Assembly (NCBI GenBank): GCA_016124275.1
Contig: WGOA01000039.1
Coordinates: forward strand, 1-52,106
Direction of reading: 5' to 3'
Length of the DNA stretch: 52,106 bases
Origin: Bacteroidota bacterium
GTDB taxonomy: Bacteria > Bacteroidota > Bacteroidia > Chitinophagales > BACL12
The translations under genes were made by a program, and so were the position numbers. The notes below the pieces were generated by a model. It was not told the DNA's origin. It saw only the letters and a list, made by a program, of their open reading frames with translations, and searched no databases. Below, piece after piece: positions 27,128 to 34,951 of the stretch. Position 1 is the first letter of the stretch. Every line of letters begins with the position of its first letter.

Positions 27128-27152
27128 TGTACGCTGTAAAAGAGAACGTACA
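27128..27152. repeat. Short inverted repeat after clpX
   Basis: TGTACG (27128-27133) and CGTACA (27147-27152) form a 6-bp inverted repeat with 13 bases between. It may be a regulator site or an mRNA hairpin; function unknown. Confidence 0.3.
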
Positions 27153-27200
27153 ACCAGGTGTTCCATACCGTTTGGGATTTTTGTTCATCCTGATCCAAAA

Positions 27201-27236
27201 AAGAAGGGCGCTCTGATTAGGGCGCCCTTCTTTTTA
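27201..27236 (+). terminator. Intrinsic terminator of the tig-clpP-clpX run
   Basis: An 11-bp perfect stem (27201-27211 with 27222-27232; AAGAAGGGCGC/GCGCCCTTCTT) with a 10-base loop, followed by a run of T. It is A-rich on the left and could also work in the other direction. Confidence 0.9.
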
Positions 27237-27819
27237 AACGGTACGAACCAATAAACTCACGAAAAAAAACAACAAGCAGATTGCCGCAAATGCGGATGAC
27301 GCAGCCTGACGGGGGCTAGCCTGCACCAACCGCGGGCAAAGTGTTTCAGAGTTCGTCCATGTCAATGATGACGATGTTGCGAAACCCAAGAGCAAACAGG
27401 AGAGAGTAGAGCATGCGTTCCATAAATAATCTTGTTTTGATGCAATCAATGACTGTAGGCAATGTATTCGGTAAATGGGAGCAAGAGGTTACAGTCTATC
27501 TGCTGTGGTGACGCATTTATTTCGTACAACCCATTCATTACCTCCCTACTGAGCGCATAAATGCCTCACATAGGCACTGAAACTTTGATGCATGTGCTCC
27601 GTATTAAGTGACCGATGACCTGTTTTGGCGTTAAAAACCTTTTGAGACCAGGAAACTCACGTCTTTCAAGGCTTCCAGCGTTTTTTAGCTAATCTTGGCT
27701 CTTGCGCTTACTGTTGTTTGCGCCTATCTTTGTGACAAGATTTAAGCGGCCATCAGGCATTGAATGCATAAGGGTTTTTTGACAATTTCTTGATTATCAG
27801 AACTTAAGAGCGGTTTCAC
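27237..27819. other. Long gap without a clear gene
   Basis: About 580 bases between the clpX terminator and the next gene. A minus-strand open frame of 71 codons (27234-27449) starts in an untidy region and reads into the terminator; it has one hydrophobic stretch but no other protein-like sign. The right end holds the promoter of the downstream gene. I see no tRNA, repeat array or riboswitch. Confidence 0.4.
27702..27732 (+). promoter_or_regulatory. Promoter of the helical-repeat protein gene
   Basis: TTG at 27702-27704, a 20-base spacer and TATCTTTG at 27725-27732 match the TTG-N19..21-TAnnTTTG Bacteroidota promoter. The start of transcription is expected near 27739, leaving an 80-base leader. 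Confidence 0.65.
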
Positions 27820-29385
27820 ATGAAGAATTTAATTGAGATCAGTAAAATTGTGACCAAGAAAAGGGTCAGCAAGATTGAGATCTTCGATAAAAGCTTGCTG
27901 AACAAAAAGGACAGCAAGTTCAATGAGTTCTACGATGGCCTGGTTTCAGAAAAATTCACATCGGATGAAGAGGCCGCCGAATTTTTGTACGCCACAACGC
28001 CGCTGGACGACAAATACCGCCAGTTAAAAAGCCGGTTCAGCAAGCGTTTGCTCAACACGCTGTTTTTTCTGGACGCAAACGATCCTTCGTTTTCGGGCTA
28101 TCATCGGGCACACTATACCTGCAACAAGAATTGGGCTTTAGTGCGCATTTTGTTGGGCAATGGAGCCCGGCAGTCTGCCATAAAAATGACCCGCAAGATC
28201 ATGAATGTGGCCCAGGAGCACCGGTTCAGCGACATGGTGTTAAGCTGCGCCCGCATTCTCATGAACCATGCCAGCCTGGAAGGCGAAGAGCGGGAGTACG
28301 AAGAGTTTGTCCAAATTGCCAACCATGCGCAGGCCAACCTTTTGGCTGAAATGCGCGCGGAGGAATTGTACCAGCGCCTTACCATTCAGTTTGCCAATTC
28401 TGTTGCGGTTAAAGTTGAGCTCGCCTCTGTTGCGGATCAATACCTGGCCGAGGTTCAGACGCTAACAGAAGCCAATGACTCTTACCAGTTGCATTGGTAC
28501 TTCTATCAAATCGGAATTCTCTCGCGGCAGATCCGCGGTGATTTTGCCGGGACCGTTCAGGTTTGCGAGCGCGCAGAAAAGTACCTGGCTGACAACCCGC
28601 CCTTCAACCAGCAGAAGAACCTGGCCCACATCGCGTTGATCAAGCTCAACTGCTACGTGCAATTGCGCGATTACGAACAGGGCAAGGAAAATGCAGAGCG
28701 ATGCCTGCAGCTCTTTGAGGAAGGTAAGAATGCCTGGTTTGTGTTCCTGGAATACTACTTCCTGCTGGCGATGCACACCGAGAACTACATCAACGCGGCG
28801 GGTATCTACTTCAAAGTGGTTAACCATGTGCGCTTTCCCTACACGTCTGAGAACCGTCAGGAAAAGTGGAAGATTTTTGAAGCTTACCTCAACTACATTT
28901 TTGAAACCGAAGGGCTTGACCGCAGCCTGCTCCAGAACAACAAGAAGCGGAAGTTCCGTCTGCTTCGTTTCCTCAACGAAGTACCCAACTTCACCAAAGA
29001 CAAGAAGGGGTTCAACGTTTCCATTCTCATCATCCAGGTGCTTTACCTTTTGGAGAAGGGAGAATACGACAACATTATCAACCGCTCTGAAGCACTGAAC
29101 GTCTATTGCAGCCGCTATTTGCGCAAGGATGAAAGCTTCCGAAGCTCTTGCTTTATCAAGATGCTGTTGGTCATGGAAAAGGAGGACTTCAAATACGACC
29201 GCACCAAACACATGGCCCTGAAATACTACCGCAAAATGGTGGAGTATGCCGAGCTGGAGGGCAACGAAGTGCAGGACTGGGAAGTTATCCCTTACGAGAC
29301 GTTATGGCAGAAAGTGCTCAACCGCCTCAAGGCCGGCACACCGGCCAATACAGAGCAGGGCAGCCTTACCCGGCCCATACAATAG
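27820..29385 (+). CDS. Helical-repeat (TPR-like) protein of unknown function
   Basis: A 521-residue soluble protein with no signal peptide or membrane segment. It is almost entirely helical by composition, with many aromatic and basic residues in heptad-like spacing. Stretches such as NLAHIALIKLNCYVQLRDYEQGKENAERCLQLFEEG (near 268-305) look like TPR units, which usually serve as protein-binding scaffolds. I see no enzyme motif. It has its own good promoter and stands alone, with a convergent response-regulator operon downstream. The reading frame and codon use are convincing; the role is unknown. Confidence 0.75.
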   Translation: MKNLIEISKIVTKKRVSKIEIFDKSLLNKKDSKFNEFYDGLVSEKFTSDEEAAEFLYATTPLDDKYRQLKSRFSKRLLNTLFFLDANDPSFSGYHRAHYTCNKNWALVRILLGNGARQSAIKMTRKIMNVAQEHRFSDMVLSCARILMNHASLEGEEREYEEFVQIANHAQANLLAEMRAEELYQRLTIQFANSVAVKVELASVADQYLAEVQTLTEANDSYQLHWYFYQIGILSRQIRGDFAGTVQVCERAEKYLADNPPFNQQKNLAHIALIKLNCYVQLRDYEQGKENAERCLQLFEEGKNAWFVFLEYYFLLAMHTENYINAAGIYFKVVNHVRFPYTSENRQEKWKIFEAYLNYIFETEGLDRSLLQNNKKRKFRLLRFLNEVPNFTKDKKGFNVSILIIQVLYLLEKGEYDNIINRSEALNVYCSRYLRKDESFRSSCFIKMLLVMEKEDFKYDRTKHMALKYYRKMVEYAELEGNEVQDWEVIPYETLWQKVLNRLKAGTPANTEQGSLTRPIQ

Positions 29386-29516
29386 CGGGCATCGCTAGGA
29401 ACCCCAAAAGGAAGGCTTGCTCAATTGTGAATACCCGAGTGTTCTCGTGTACAGGAGGCTGTTAAACTTTGTGTGCAATGCAGGGTAGCTGGGGGAAAAA
29501 CAGGAGAGCCCTTGGC

Positions 29517-30458
29517 TCAGCGGTTCCAAAGGCCTTGCAACTGATCCAGTACCTTCTCCTGGTCAGCTTTCAGGCCAGTGCGGCGAAGTTTTTCTGCTAA
29601 TGTGTCGGCTGTGCTTTTAAATGCAGGCGACATTCCCGTAGGACTCTGTCCGCGGAGCGACGAGATGTCCTGGATGGTGCCCACCAGAACAATACTGCCG
29701 CTCTTTTGACTCATCTTGATTTGCCCTTGGTTGGCCACAGTTTTTATGGAGCCATCTGCCATTTTCAAGCGGTATTCCAATTGAAACTGAGCACCTTTTT
29801 CCATGCTTCGGTTGATCTCTGAGCGAACATGATCAGCATCTTCGCTCAACACATCCGCCAGGTAGGCATTTAAAGTAGGTTCAATCCGTTTTTCTCCATA
29901 ACCGAGAATGCGGAAGACCTCTTCCGACCAGAACATTTTGCTGGTAATAATATCCAGTTCCCAGTTGCCGATGCGGGCCATGTTTTGGGCTTCGATCAGC
30001 CGCCGTTCGTTTTCTTTAATGGTGCGCGCGTAATCCTCAATCCGTTTGGTCAGGGAGTGTCGCTCAATAGCGTAGCTTATGGTTCGGCTCAAAAGATTGG
30101 CGTCAAACTTTCCTTTGACAATGAAATCCTGGGCTCCGGCTTTGACCGAGTTTAACGCCAGGTTCTCGTCTTCGAGGCCAGTCATGACAATGATGGTGTA
30201 CTCCGGAAACTCTTCGATCATGGTCTTTACTGTACTGAACCCCTGGCTATCCGGCAAGGTCAGGTCAAGTAAAATGACGTCAAACTCTCCTTCTTCCAGC
30301 TTCTCTAAACCGGACTGCAATTCATCAGCCCTGGTTATCTGGCAGTCAAGCAGCGTGGATTCGCGGAGAAAAATTTCAACAAGCCGGGCATCAGCCGGGT
30401 TGTCTTCTATGAGCAAAACCCGGGTCAGAACTTTGGCAGGAGCCGTAACGTCTTGCAT
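29517..30458 (-). CDS. Response regulator with PAS domain
   Basis: A 313-residue signalling protein. The N-terminal receiver domain (about 12-130) has the acidic pair in LLIEDNPADARLVE, the phospho-acceptor aspartate in FDVILLDLTLPDSQG and the lysine in FIVKGKFD. A short helical linker (ERHSLTKRIEDYARTIKENERRL) leads to a PAS domain (about 155-270; ARIGNWELDI, FRILGYGE, YRLKMADGSIK). The tail has no kinase, GGDEF or DNA-binding domain, so output must be through protein contacts. It is the second gene of a coupled pair: its ATG shares one base with the TAA of the regulator upstream (TAATG). Confidence 0.88.
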   Translation of the reverse strand: MQDVTAPAKVLTRVLLIEDNPADARLVEIFLRESTLLDCQITRADELQSGLEKLEEGEFDVILLDLTLPDSQGFSTVKTMIEEFPEYTIIVMTGLEDENLALNSVKAGAQDFIVKGKFDANLLSRTISYAIERHSLTKRIEDYARTIKENERRLIEAQNMARIGNWELDIITSKMFWSEEVFRILGYGEKRIEPTLNAYLADVLSEDADHVRSEINRSMEKGAQFQLEYRLKMADGSIKTVANQGQIKMSQKSGSIVLVGTIQDISSLRGQSPTGMSPAFKSTADTLAEKLRRTGLKADQEKVLDQLQGLWNR

Positions 30459-30907
30459 TAAAGGGAGTTAGGGGGCAACTGAACAATACTGAACCAAAAT
30501 TCCTCAATTCTTCGGACAACCATCATGAATTCGTCCAGGTCAACCGGTTTTGTAATAAAACAATTTGCGTGTAACTTATACACTTTAATGATATCCTGTT
30601 CAGCATCCGAAGTAGTGAGGATGACAACCGGGATATGCTTGAGTTTTTCGTCCTCCTTGATTTCGGCCAGCACTTCCCTGCCGTCTTTTTTTGGAAGGTT
30701 CAGATCCAGCAGAATCAAATCAGGCCGGGGCTTATCAGCATACTCGCGTTCCTGCCTCAAAAAAGCCACTGCTTCAACGCCATCCTTTACCACATGAAGG
30801 GTATTAGGAAGGTTGCCTTCTTTGAGCGCTTCTTGCGTCAGCCGAATGTCCCCAGGATTGTCCTCTACTAATAATATCTGAACCAGGCCATTTCTTTTGG
30901 TCTTCAT
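30458..30907 (-). CDS. Rcp1-like single-domain response regulator
   Basis: A 149-residue stand-alone receiver of the Rcp1 type, the kind that often pairs with phytochrome or hybrid kinases. [18 protein letters not shown] has the acidic residues, [15 protein letters not shown] the phospho-acceptor aspartate, VVILTTSD the conserved threonine/serine and FITKPVD the lysine. No output domain follows. It opens a two-gene operon driven by the promoter at 30967-30997. No histidine kinase is near, so the partner is encoded elsewhere. Confidence 0.9.
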   Translation of the reverse strand: MKTKRNGLVQILLVEDNPGDIRLTQEALKEGNLPNTLHVVKDGVEAVAFLRQEREYADKPRPDLILLDLNLPKKDGREVLAEIKEDEKLKHIPVVILTTSDAEQDIIKVYKLHANCFITKPVDLDEFMMVVRRIEEFWFSIVQLPPNSL

Positions 30908-30966
30908 ATTTTCTTGCCCATCTTGGTGCCTGAATGCCTGCGCCCTGACATGATAGGGCGAAAAGC

Positions 30967-30997
30967 AAACGTATCGTTTTTAAAGGGAATGGCAAAA
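30967..30997 (-). promoter_or_regulatory. Promoter of the response-regulator operon
   Basis: Read on the minus strand: TTTG (30997-30994), a 19-base spacer, then TACGTTTG (30974-30967). This is an exact match to TTTG-N19-TAnnTTTG. Transcription should start near 30960, about 50 bases before the first start codon. Confidence 0.7.
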
Positions 30998-31035
30998 TAC
31001 CATAAACTGCGCAAGCAGCAGATGTACCCGGTTCA

Positions 31036-31554
31036 ATGAAAGCGACCAAATCCATCCAGAAAAAGGTCATTCTCATGGGCAGTTTTGCTACAGGAAAGAC
31101 TGCTCTGGTTCAACGTTTTGTCTTCAACCAGTTCCCGGAAGCTTACGAATCCACCGGAGAGGTATCCATCGCAAAGAAATTGCTCGTGCCGGAAGAGGAG
31201 GGTCAGCCCGTTCCTTTAGGGGTAAACCTCTCCATTTGGGACTTCGGCGATCTGGCGCTGGACCGAGAAGGATCAGCGGCTTTTTTTTCCGGAGCCCATG
31301 CCGTCATTTGGGTCGTTGACCTCAGCCGTCCGGTCAGTTGGCTTGGGCTCCGGCATCTAATGAACAAATTGGCCTTAAAACTGCCCGCTGTTCCGGTGCT
31401 TTTGGCAGCCAACAAACTGGATTTGGTCCAAAGGGATACGCTCGCAGAGCCCTTGCATCGCGCCCAATTGACCCCGGATGCCTGGGTCAGTGCCAAGACG
31501 GGCCAAGGTGTTGCCGGGTTGTTCCAGGATGTTGCCCGGCTGGTCCTTCAATAG
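31036..31554 (+). CDS. Ras/Rab-like small GTPase with altered switch II
   Basis: A 172-residue single-domain GTPase resembling eukaryotic Rab/Arf proteins. G1 is GSFATGKT, G4 is NKLD and G5 is SAK; FFSGAHAVIWVVDLSRPVSW matches the Rab segment after switch II. The G3 box is unusual: WDFGDLALD stands where WDTAGQE or WDVGGQ is expected, so the DxxG glycine is aspartate and the catalytic glutamine position is leucine. That suggests slow or no intrinsic GTP hydrolysis. There is no C-terminal cysteine for lipid attachment. It lies between a divergent response-regulator operon and a HD-PycTM gene 71 bases downstream on the same strand. Confidence 0.85.
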   Translation: MKATKSIQKKVILMGSFATGKTALVQRFVFNQFPEAYESTGEVSIAKKLLVPEEEGQPVPLGVNLSIWDFGDLALDREGSAAFFSGAHAVIWVVDLSRPVSWLGLRHLMNKLALKLPAVPVLLAANKLDLVQRDTLAEPLHRAQLTPDAWVSAKTGQGVAGLFQDVARLVLQ

Positions 31555-31625
31555 CGTCGGGTCTTGCTGGCTCTTGTGGCAACCACGGTCGTTATTCCCC
31601 GGCAAGAAAAAGTAATTTCACGGCA

Positions 31626-32843
31626 ATGATTTCAGGAGCAAGCCCATTGGTAAAAGCAGCTGCGGAACACGTTTTTGCGCTTTTTAAGGAACGCCTGCCC
31701 GAGGGCATGTTTTTTCATGATTTTGTCCATACGTTAGAAACTACGGAGATAGCGCGCAGCATTGCACAGGCCCTTGAAGTGAGTGAGGAACAACTGGAGT
31801 TGCTTACGCTTGCTGCGTTGTTTCACGATACAGGCTATACCGAGGCTTATGAAGGCCATGAGGAGGCAAGTACGGTCATGGCCCGCGATTTTTTGAGCGC
31901 ACGGGGAATGGCCCCGGAAGCGCTTGCCGCCATTGAGGGCTGCATTCTGGCCACAAAAGTTCCTCAGCAACCCAAAAATCTGCTGGAAGAAATTCTGGTG
32001 GACGCGGATTTGTACAATTTGGCCAGCGAACAGCACCTGGGAAAAGCGAAAGCGCTCCGCAGGGAATGGTCAGCTCGCCAGATCAAAACATTTAGCGACG
32101 AGGAATGGTTGGACATGGAGGTCCGCTTTCTTGCTAACACCCGGTTTCATACCGCTTGGGCGCAACGCAATTGGAAAGAGGGAAGGATGCGCAACCTGGA
32201 GCACGCCGAGCAGGAACTGGCTGATTTGAAGCGACGCAAGAAGAAAAAGAAGGCAGAAAAGGAGGAGTCAAAACGCAAGGAAGAACTTGGCGTTTTGAAG
32301 GTTCAGCGTCCTGACCGCGGCATTGAAACCATGTTTCGCACGGCAGCCCGCAACCACATCAACCTGAGTTCCATCGCCGACAACAAGGCTAACATCATGT
32401 TGTCGATCAATGCGCTGATCATCTCCGTGGTCATCTCAGGACTTGCGCCCAAGCTGGACACCAACCCATCGCTGTTGATTCCTACCTCTGTCCTGTTAGC
32501 GGTCTGCATCCTCAGCATCATTTTTGCCACCTTGTCCACGCGCCCAAAAATTACCAAGGGAAGATTTGACCGGGACGACATTGCCCACAAAAAGTCCAAT
32601 CTGTTATTCTTCGGCAACTTCTACAACATGAAGCTCGAAGATTACGAATGGGGCATGAGCGAAATGATGAAGGATCGCGATTTTTTATACGGTAGCCTGA
32701 CGCGCGATCTCTATTACCTGGGTGTTGTATTGGCACGCAAATACTACTTTCTGCGCCTGACGTACACCGTTTTTATGTGGGGTCTTATTATAGCGGTTTT
32801 GGCGTTCGGAGTTTCGTTCTACCTGGATGCGCAAGGGGGATAG
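31626..32843 (+). CDS. HD phosphohydrolase fused to Pycsar-effector (PycTM) domain
   Basis: A 405-residue membrane protein from the ATG at 31626. The N-terminal HD domain (about 5-180) has H31-D32, H35, H67-D68 in ALFHDTGY, H78 in YEGHEEAS and the aspartates of LVDADLYNL. A very basic linker (RRKKKKKAEKEESKRK, near 200-217) follows. The C-terminal part (about 230-400) has the order seen in the Pycsar effector family (PF18967, formerly DUF5706): an IETMFRTAARNHINLS helix, IADNKANIMLSINALIISVV, a second membrane helix, RPKITKGRF, then LLFFGNF and a last membrane helix. PycTM proteins damage membranes on binding cyclic pyrimidine nucleotides. No cyclase is linked here. The HD domain might degrade the signal or regulate it; this is inference. 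Confidence 0.82.
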   Translation: MISGASPLVKAAAEHVFALFKERLPEGMFFHDFVHTLETTEIARSIAQALEVSEEQLELLTLAALFHDTGYTEAYEGHEEASTVMARDFLSARGMAPEALAAIEGCILATKVPQQPKNLLEEILVDADLYNLASEQHLGKAKALRREWSARQIKTFSDEEWLDMEVRFLANTRFHTAWAQRNWKEGRMRNLEHAEQELADLKRRKKKKKAEKEESKRKEELGVLKVQRPDRGIETMFRTAARNHINLSSIADNKANIMLSINALIISVVISGLAPKLDTNPSLLIPTSVLLAVCILSIIFATLSTRPKITKGRFDRDDIAHKKSNLLFFGNFYNMKLEDYEWGMSEMMKDRDFLYGSLTRDLYYLGVVLARKYYFLRLTYTVFMWGLIIAVLAFGVSFYLDAQGG

Positions 32844-32953
32844 GGTCAGGAGGCAGGCAGGCAGGCTGTTTGCCAGGCGGATTGTGATGGACCGCAACGA
32901 ACGAGCAGCTCCTTTTGACCAGAATCGCCGCTGTTTAGTTGGGTGAGGGGCAT

Positions 32954-32977
32954 AAAAAAAGGCGGGATGAACCCGCC
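32954..32977 (-). terminator. Minus-strand intrinsic terminator
   Basis: GGCGGG/CCCGCC (32961-32966 and 32972-32977) with a 5-base loop. Seven A on the plus-strand left (32954-32960) become a T-run on the minus strand, so it stops leftward transcription, and it may also form the end of the HD-PycTM message. Confidence 0.75.
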
Positions 32978-33065
32978 TCCCGGTTAAATATGCTATACAG
33001 TCATATCATAACCTCCACCTCAAAAAGTTTTAGAAGCTTGAAGAGCAAGCTCTTTAAAGCCACTT
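32955..33065 (-). ncRNA. Candidate small RNA
   Basis: Between the sigma-factor terminator and the terminator at 32954 the minus strand has a possible promoter (TTTG at 33101-33098, 18-base spacer, TAACTTAG at 33079-33072) followed by about 110 bases with an AAGAGC-TT-GCTCTT hairpin (near 33039-33052) and an AGGTGGAGG purine run, ending at a good terminator. No open frame of useful length is present. It is a structural suggestion only. Confidence 0.3.
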
Positions 33066-33164
33066 ACCACGCTAAGTTAGTGCAATCCTGGGATGTGCAA
33101 AATTTTTGACGTTTTTTTTCAAAAAATTAGTTTTCTAATACCCTTCCAACCTAAGCAAGGGCAT

Positions 33165-33203
33165 GTAAAAAACAACCGCCAGCCCTGGTGGGGGCTGGCG
33201 GTT
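33165..33203 (-). terminator. Terminator of the RpoD-like sigma gene
   Basis: A 12-bp perfect stem (33174-33185 with 33192-33203) with a 6-base loop. Read leftward it is followed by GTTTTTTA, so it ends the sigma-factor message about 70 bases after the stop codon. Confidence 0.85.
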
Positions 33204-33274
33204 GAGTTAAGGAGTGGAAGTTGACTGATGCTTTCAGGCGTTCTGCGTGCCTCGATTTGGCCTAAGTAAGTGGC

Positions 33275-34135
33275 TTACAAATAGGACTTGAGATCGTCTT
33301 TGGCCTGGCGCTTGAGGTTTCGCAGTGCGCGATCCCGGCGTTTGCGAACGCTTTCGCTGCTGATACCGAGCTTTTTACCGATATCGGCCAGGGTTTTTGG
33401 ATAATTGTCCTTCAACCCGTAGAACAAACTCAGGATGTAAGCATCTTTCTGGTCAATGCCGGCCAATGCCTGATCAATTTCCTGGGTGAGGGAATAGTCG
33501 AGCAATTGCAATTCGGGGTCCGGGCTGCTTTCATCAACCATGACATCCAGCATGCTGCGGGCATCATCATCTGAATTGATCGCGGAGTCAATGCTCAATT
33601 CTTTTTGGGTGTATTGCAGCAATTGTTTGACATCCCGCACGTCCATTCCCAAAATCTCCGCAATTTCTTCAGGGCTGGCGGTGCGCTCCTGATGCTGCTC
33701 TATGCTCATTGCCGCTTCCGCGATTGATCGGGTATCTCGGGTCTTGTTGGCAGGCACCCTGATCCTTCTGGATTTCTCCGAGATGGCCTTTAGAATGCTC
33801 TGGCGAATCCACCACACAGCATAGGAAATGAACTTGAAGCCTCGGGTGGCATCAAAGCGCTTGGCTGCGGTGATTAATCCAATGTTTCCCTCATTAATCA
33901 GGTCTTCTAAAGGAATGCCTGTGTGTTGGTATTGCTTAGCCACACTGATCACGAAACGGAGGTTCCCGTTGATCAGCCGGCGCAGGGCCTCTGTATCGCC
34001 TGCCTGAATAAGGCGGGATAATTCCACCTCTTCCTGAGGGCTTACCATAGGCTCGCGCGACACGTCTTTGAGATAAATCTCCATAGACTTGCCAGCCCTA
34101 TTGGTAATTTGTTTGGTGATTTTAAGATTTCTCAT
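33275..34135 (-). CDS. RpoD-like sigma-70 factor, probably a second copy
   Basis: A 286-residue sigma factor with regions 1.2 to 4.2 and no long region 1.1, as is usual for this phylum (MRNLKITKQITNRAGKSMEIYLKDV). Region 2 is well conserved (DLINEGNIGLITAAKRFDATRGFKFISYAVWWIRQSI). Region 4.2 is ISSESVRKRRDRALRNLKRQ. The stretch after region 2.4 (SEKSRRIRVPANKTRDTRSI) departs from the near-invariant SRIVRLPLNKVG of the primary factor, so I think it is a group 2 paralogue. It has a 430-base upstream region and its own terminator. Confidence 0.88.
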   Translation of the reverse strand: MRNLKITKQITNRAGKSMEIYLKDVSREPMVSPQEEVELSRLIQAGDTEALRRLINGNLRFVISVAKQYQHTGIPLEDLINEGNIGLITAAKRFDATRGFKFISYAVWWIRQSILKAISEKSRRIRVPANKTRDTRSIAEAAMSIEQHQERTASPEEIAEILGMDVRDVKQLLQYTQKELSIDSAINSDDDARSMLDVMVDESSPDPELQLLDYSLTQEIDQALAGIDQKDAYILSLFYGLKDNYPKTLADIGKKLGISSESVRKRRDRALRNLKRQAKDDLKSYL

Positions 34136-34564
34136 GCTAAAACTCGGTTCGGTAATCCAGTTAATCGAAAGGGGGACCTGAAAATGACTGAATGGTTTAC
34201 TGGCAGCATTTGAGGTTATCCTTTCCGCTCCGCAGATACATCAGGACTTTTAAGTGGGAGAAGTCGCCGATGTCTCAAGCCTTGCGTTGATGGTGGTAAT
34301 TTAATAACCTTTCAATGCTCTAATTAGTTCATGTGTTGTTCAGAATGTGTTTATTTAACGCTGTTTAACATTTGAGCCAAAGGCTGAACGTCTCGATTTG
34401 AACGCAAAATCTGGCGTAAACCTTTGACTATCAATTCAAACAAACAAACGGTCGTTTGGTTTTTTGCCCGATCGTCCAAGATTGACTATTAACGAGGACG
34501 GTAGGGTAAAAAGTATGCGGATCGGACAGTCCCTGCCTACCTTGCCGGCTCAACGGTAAACCTG
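34136..34564. other. Upstream region of the sigma factor gene
   Basis: About 430 bases without a gene, between divergent transcripts. It holds a 14-bp inverted repeat, CAAACG-GT-CGTTTG (34445-34458), near the right side, which could be a regulator site. I find no clean TAnnTTTG promoter on either strand. Confidence 0.4.
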
Positions 34565-34747
34565 ATGAAAACATACAAGGTGATTCGCGCAGTCAGCCAC
34601 AGCAGGCTTGAAATTGACATCAATAATTATGCCGGAAGGGGTTGGGTGGCCGTTTCCGTCACCGTGTCCAATGAAGGGGGGGGAGAGATGTTTTACGCCC
34701 TGTTGGAAAAGGAGGCAGATGGCAGCAATGTTTCAGAGAACAGTTGA
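34565..34747 (+). CDS. Small DUF4177-like protein
   Basis: A 60-residue protein beginning MKTYKVIRAVSHSRLEIDINNY. The layout (a beta strand, then LEIDINNYAGRGWVAVSVTVS, then FYALLEKE) matches the small DUF4177 family, whose function is unknown. The start is the first ATG and the sequence has no signal peptide. The neighbour on the minus strand is the sigma factor, and a radical SAM gene follows after 204 bases. I consider it real because of the family pattern, though it is short. Confidence 0.6.
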   Translation: MKTYKVIRAVSHSRLEIDINNYAGRGWVAVSVTVSNEGGGEMFYALLEKEADGSNVSENS

Positions 34748-34951
34748 ACGGAATGCTTGAGGTTCAGCGCGTTAATGCTCCATCACAGCCAAGAGGACAG
34801 CTGTGGCCGGACAGTTGCAGGATCCGAACTCGCGTTGCAAAAAGCGACATCAGCACCAGTATGGAGGCGCATTCCCCCATAACCTCCAAACCTTGTCAAA
34901 TTTATTAGCAAAAAGCTCTTTTTCCAAAAATTCGGCTAATATTTTTGGCAA

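Noticed and set aside
27234-27449. 71-codon minus-strand open frame after clpX
   Set aside because: It ends inside the clpX terminator region and has no pattern beyond one hydrophobic stretch.
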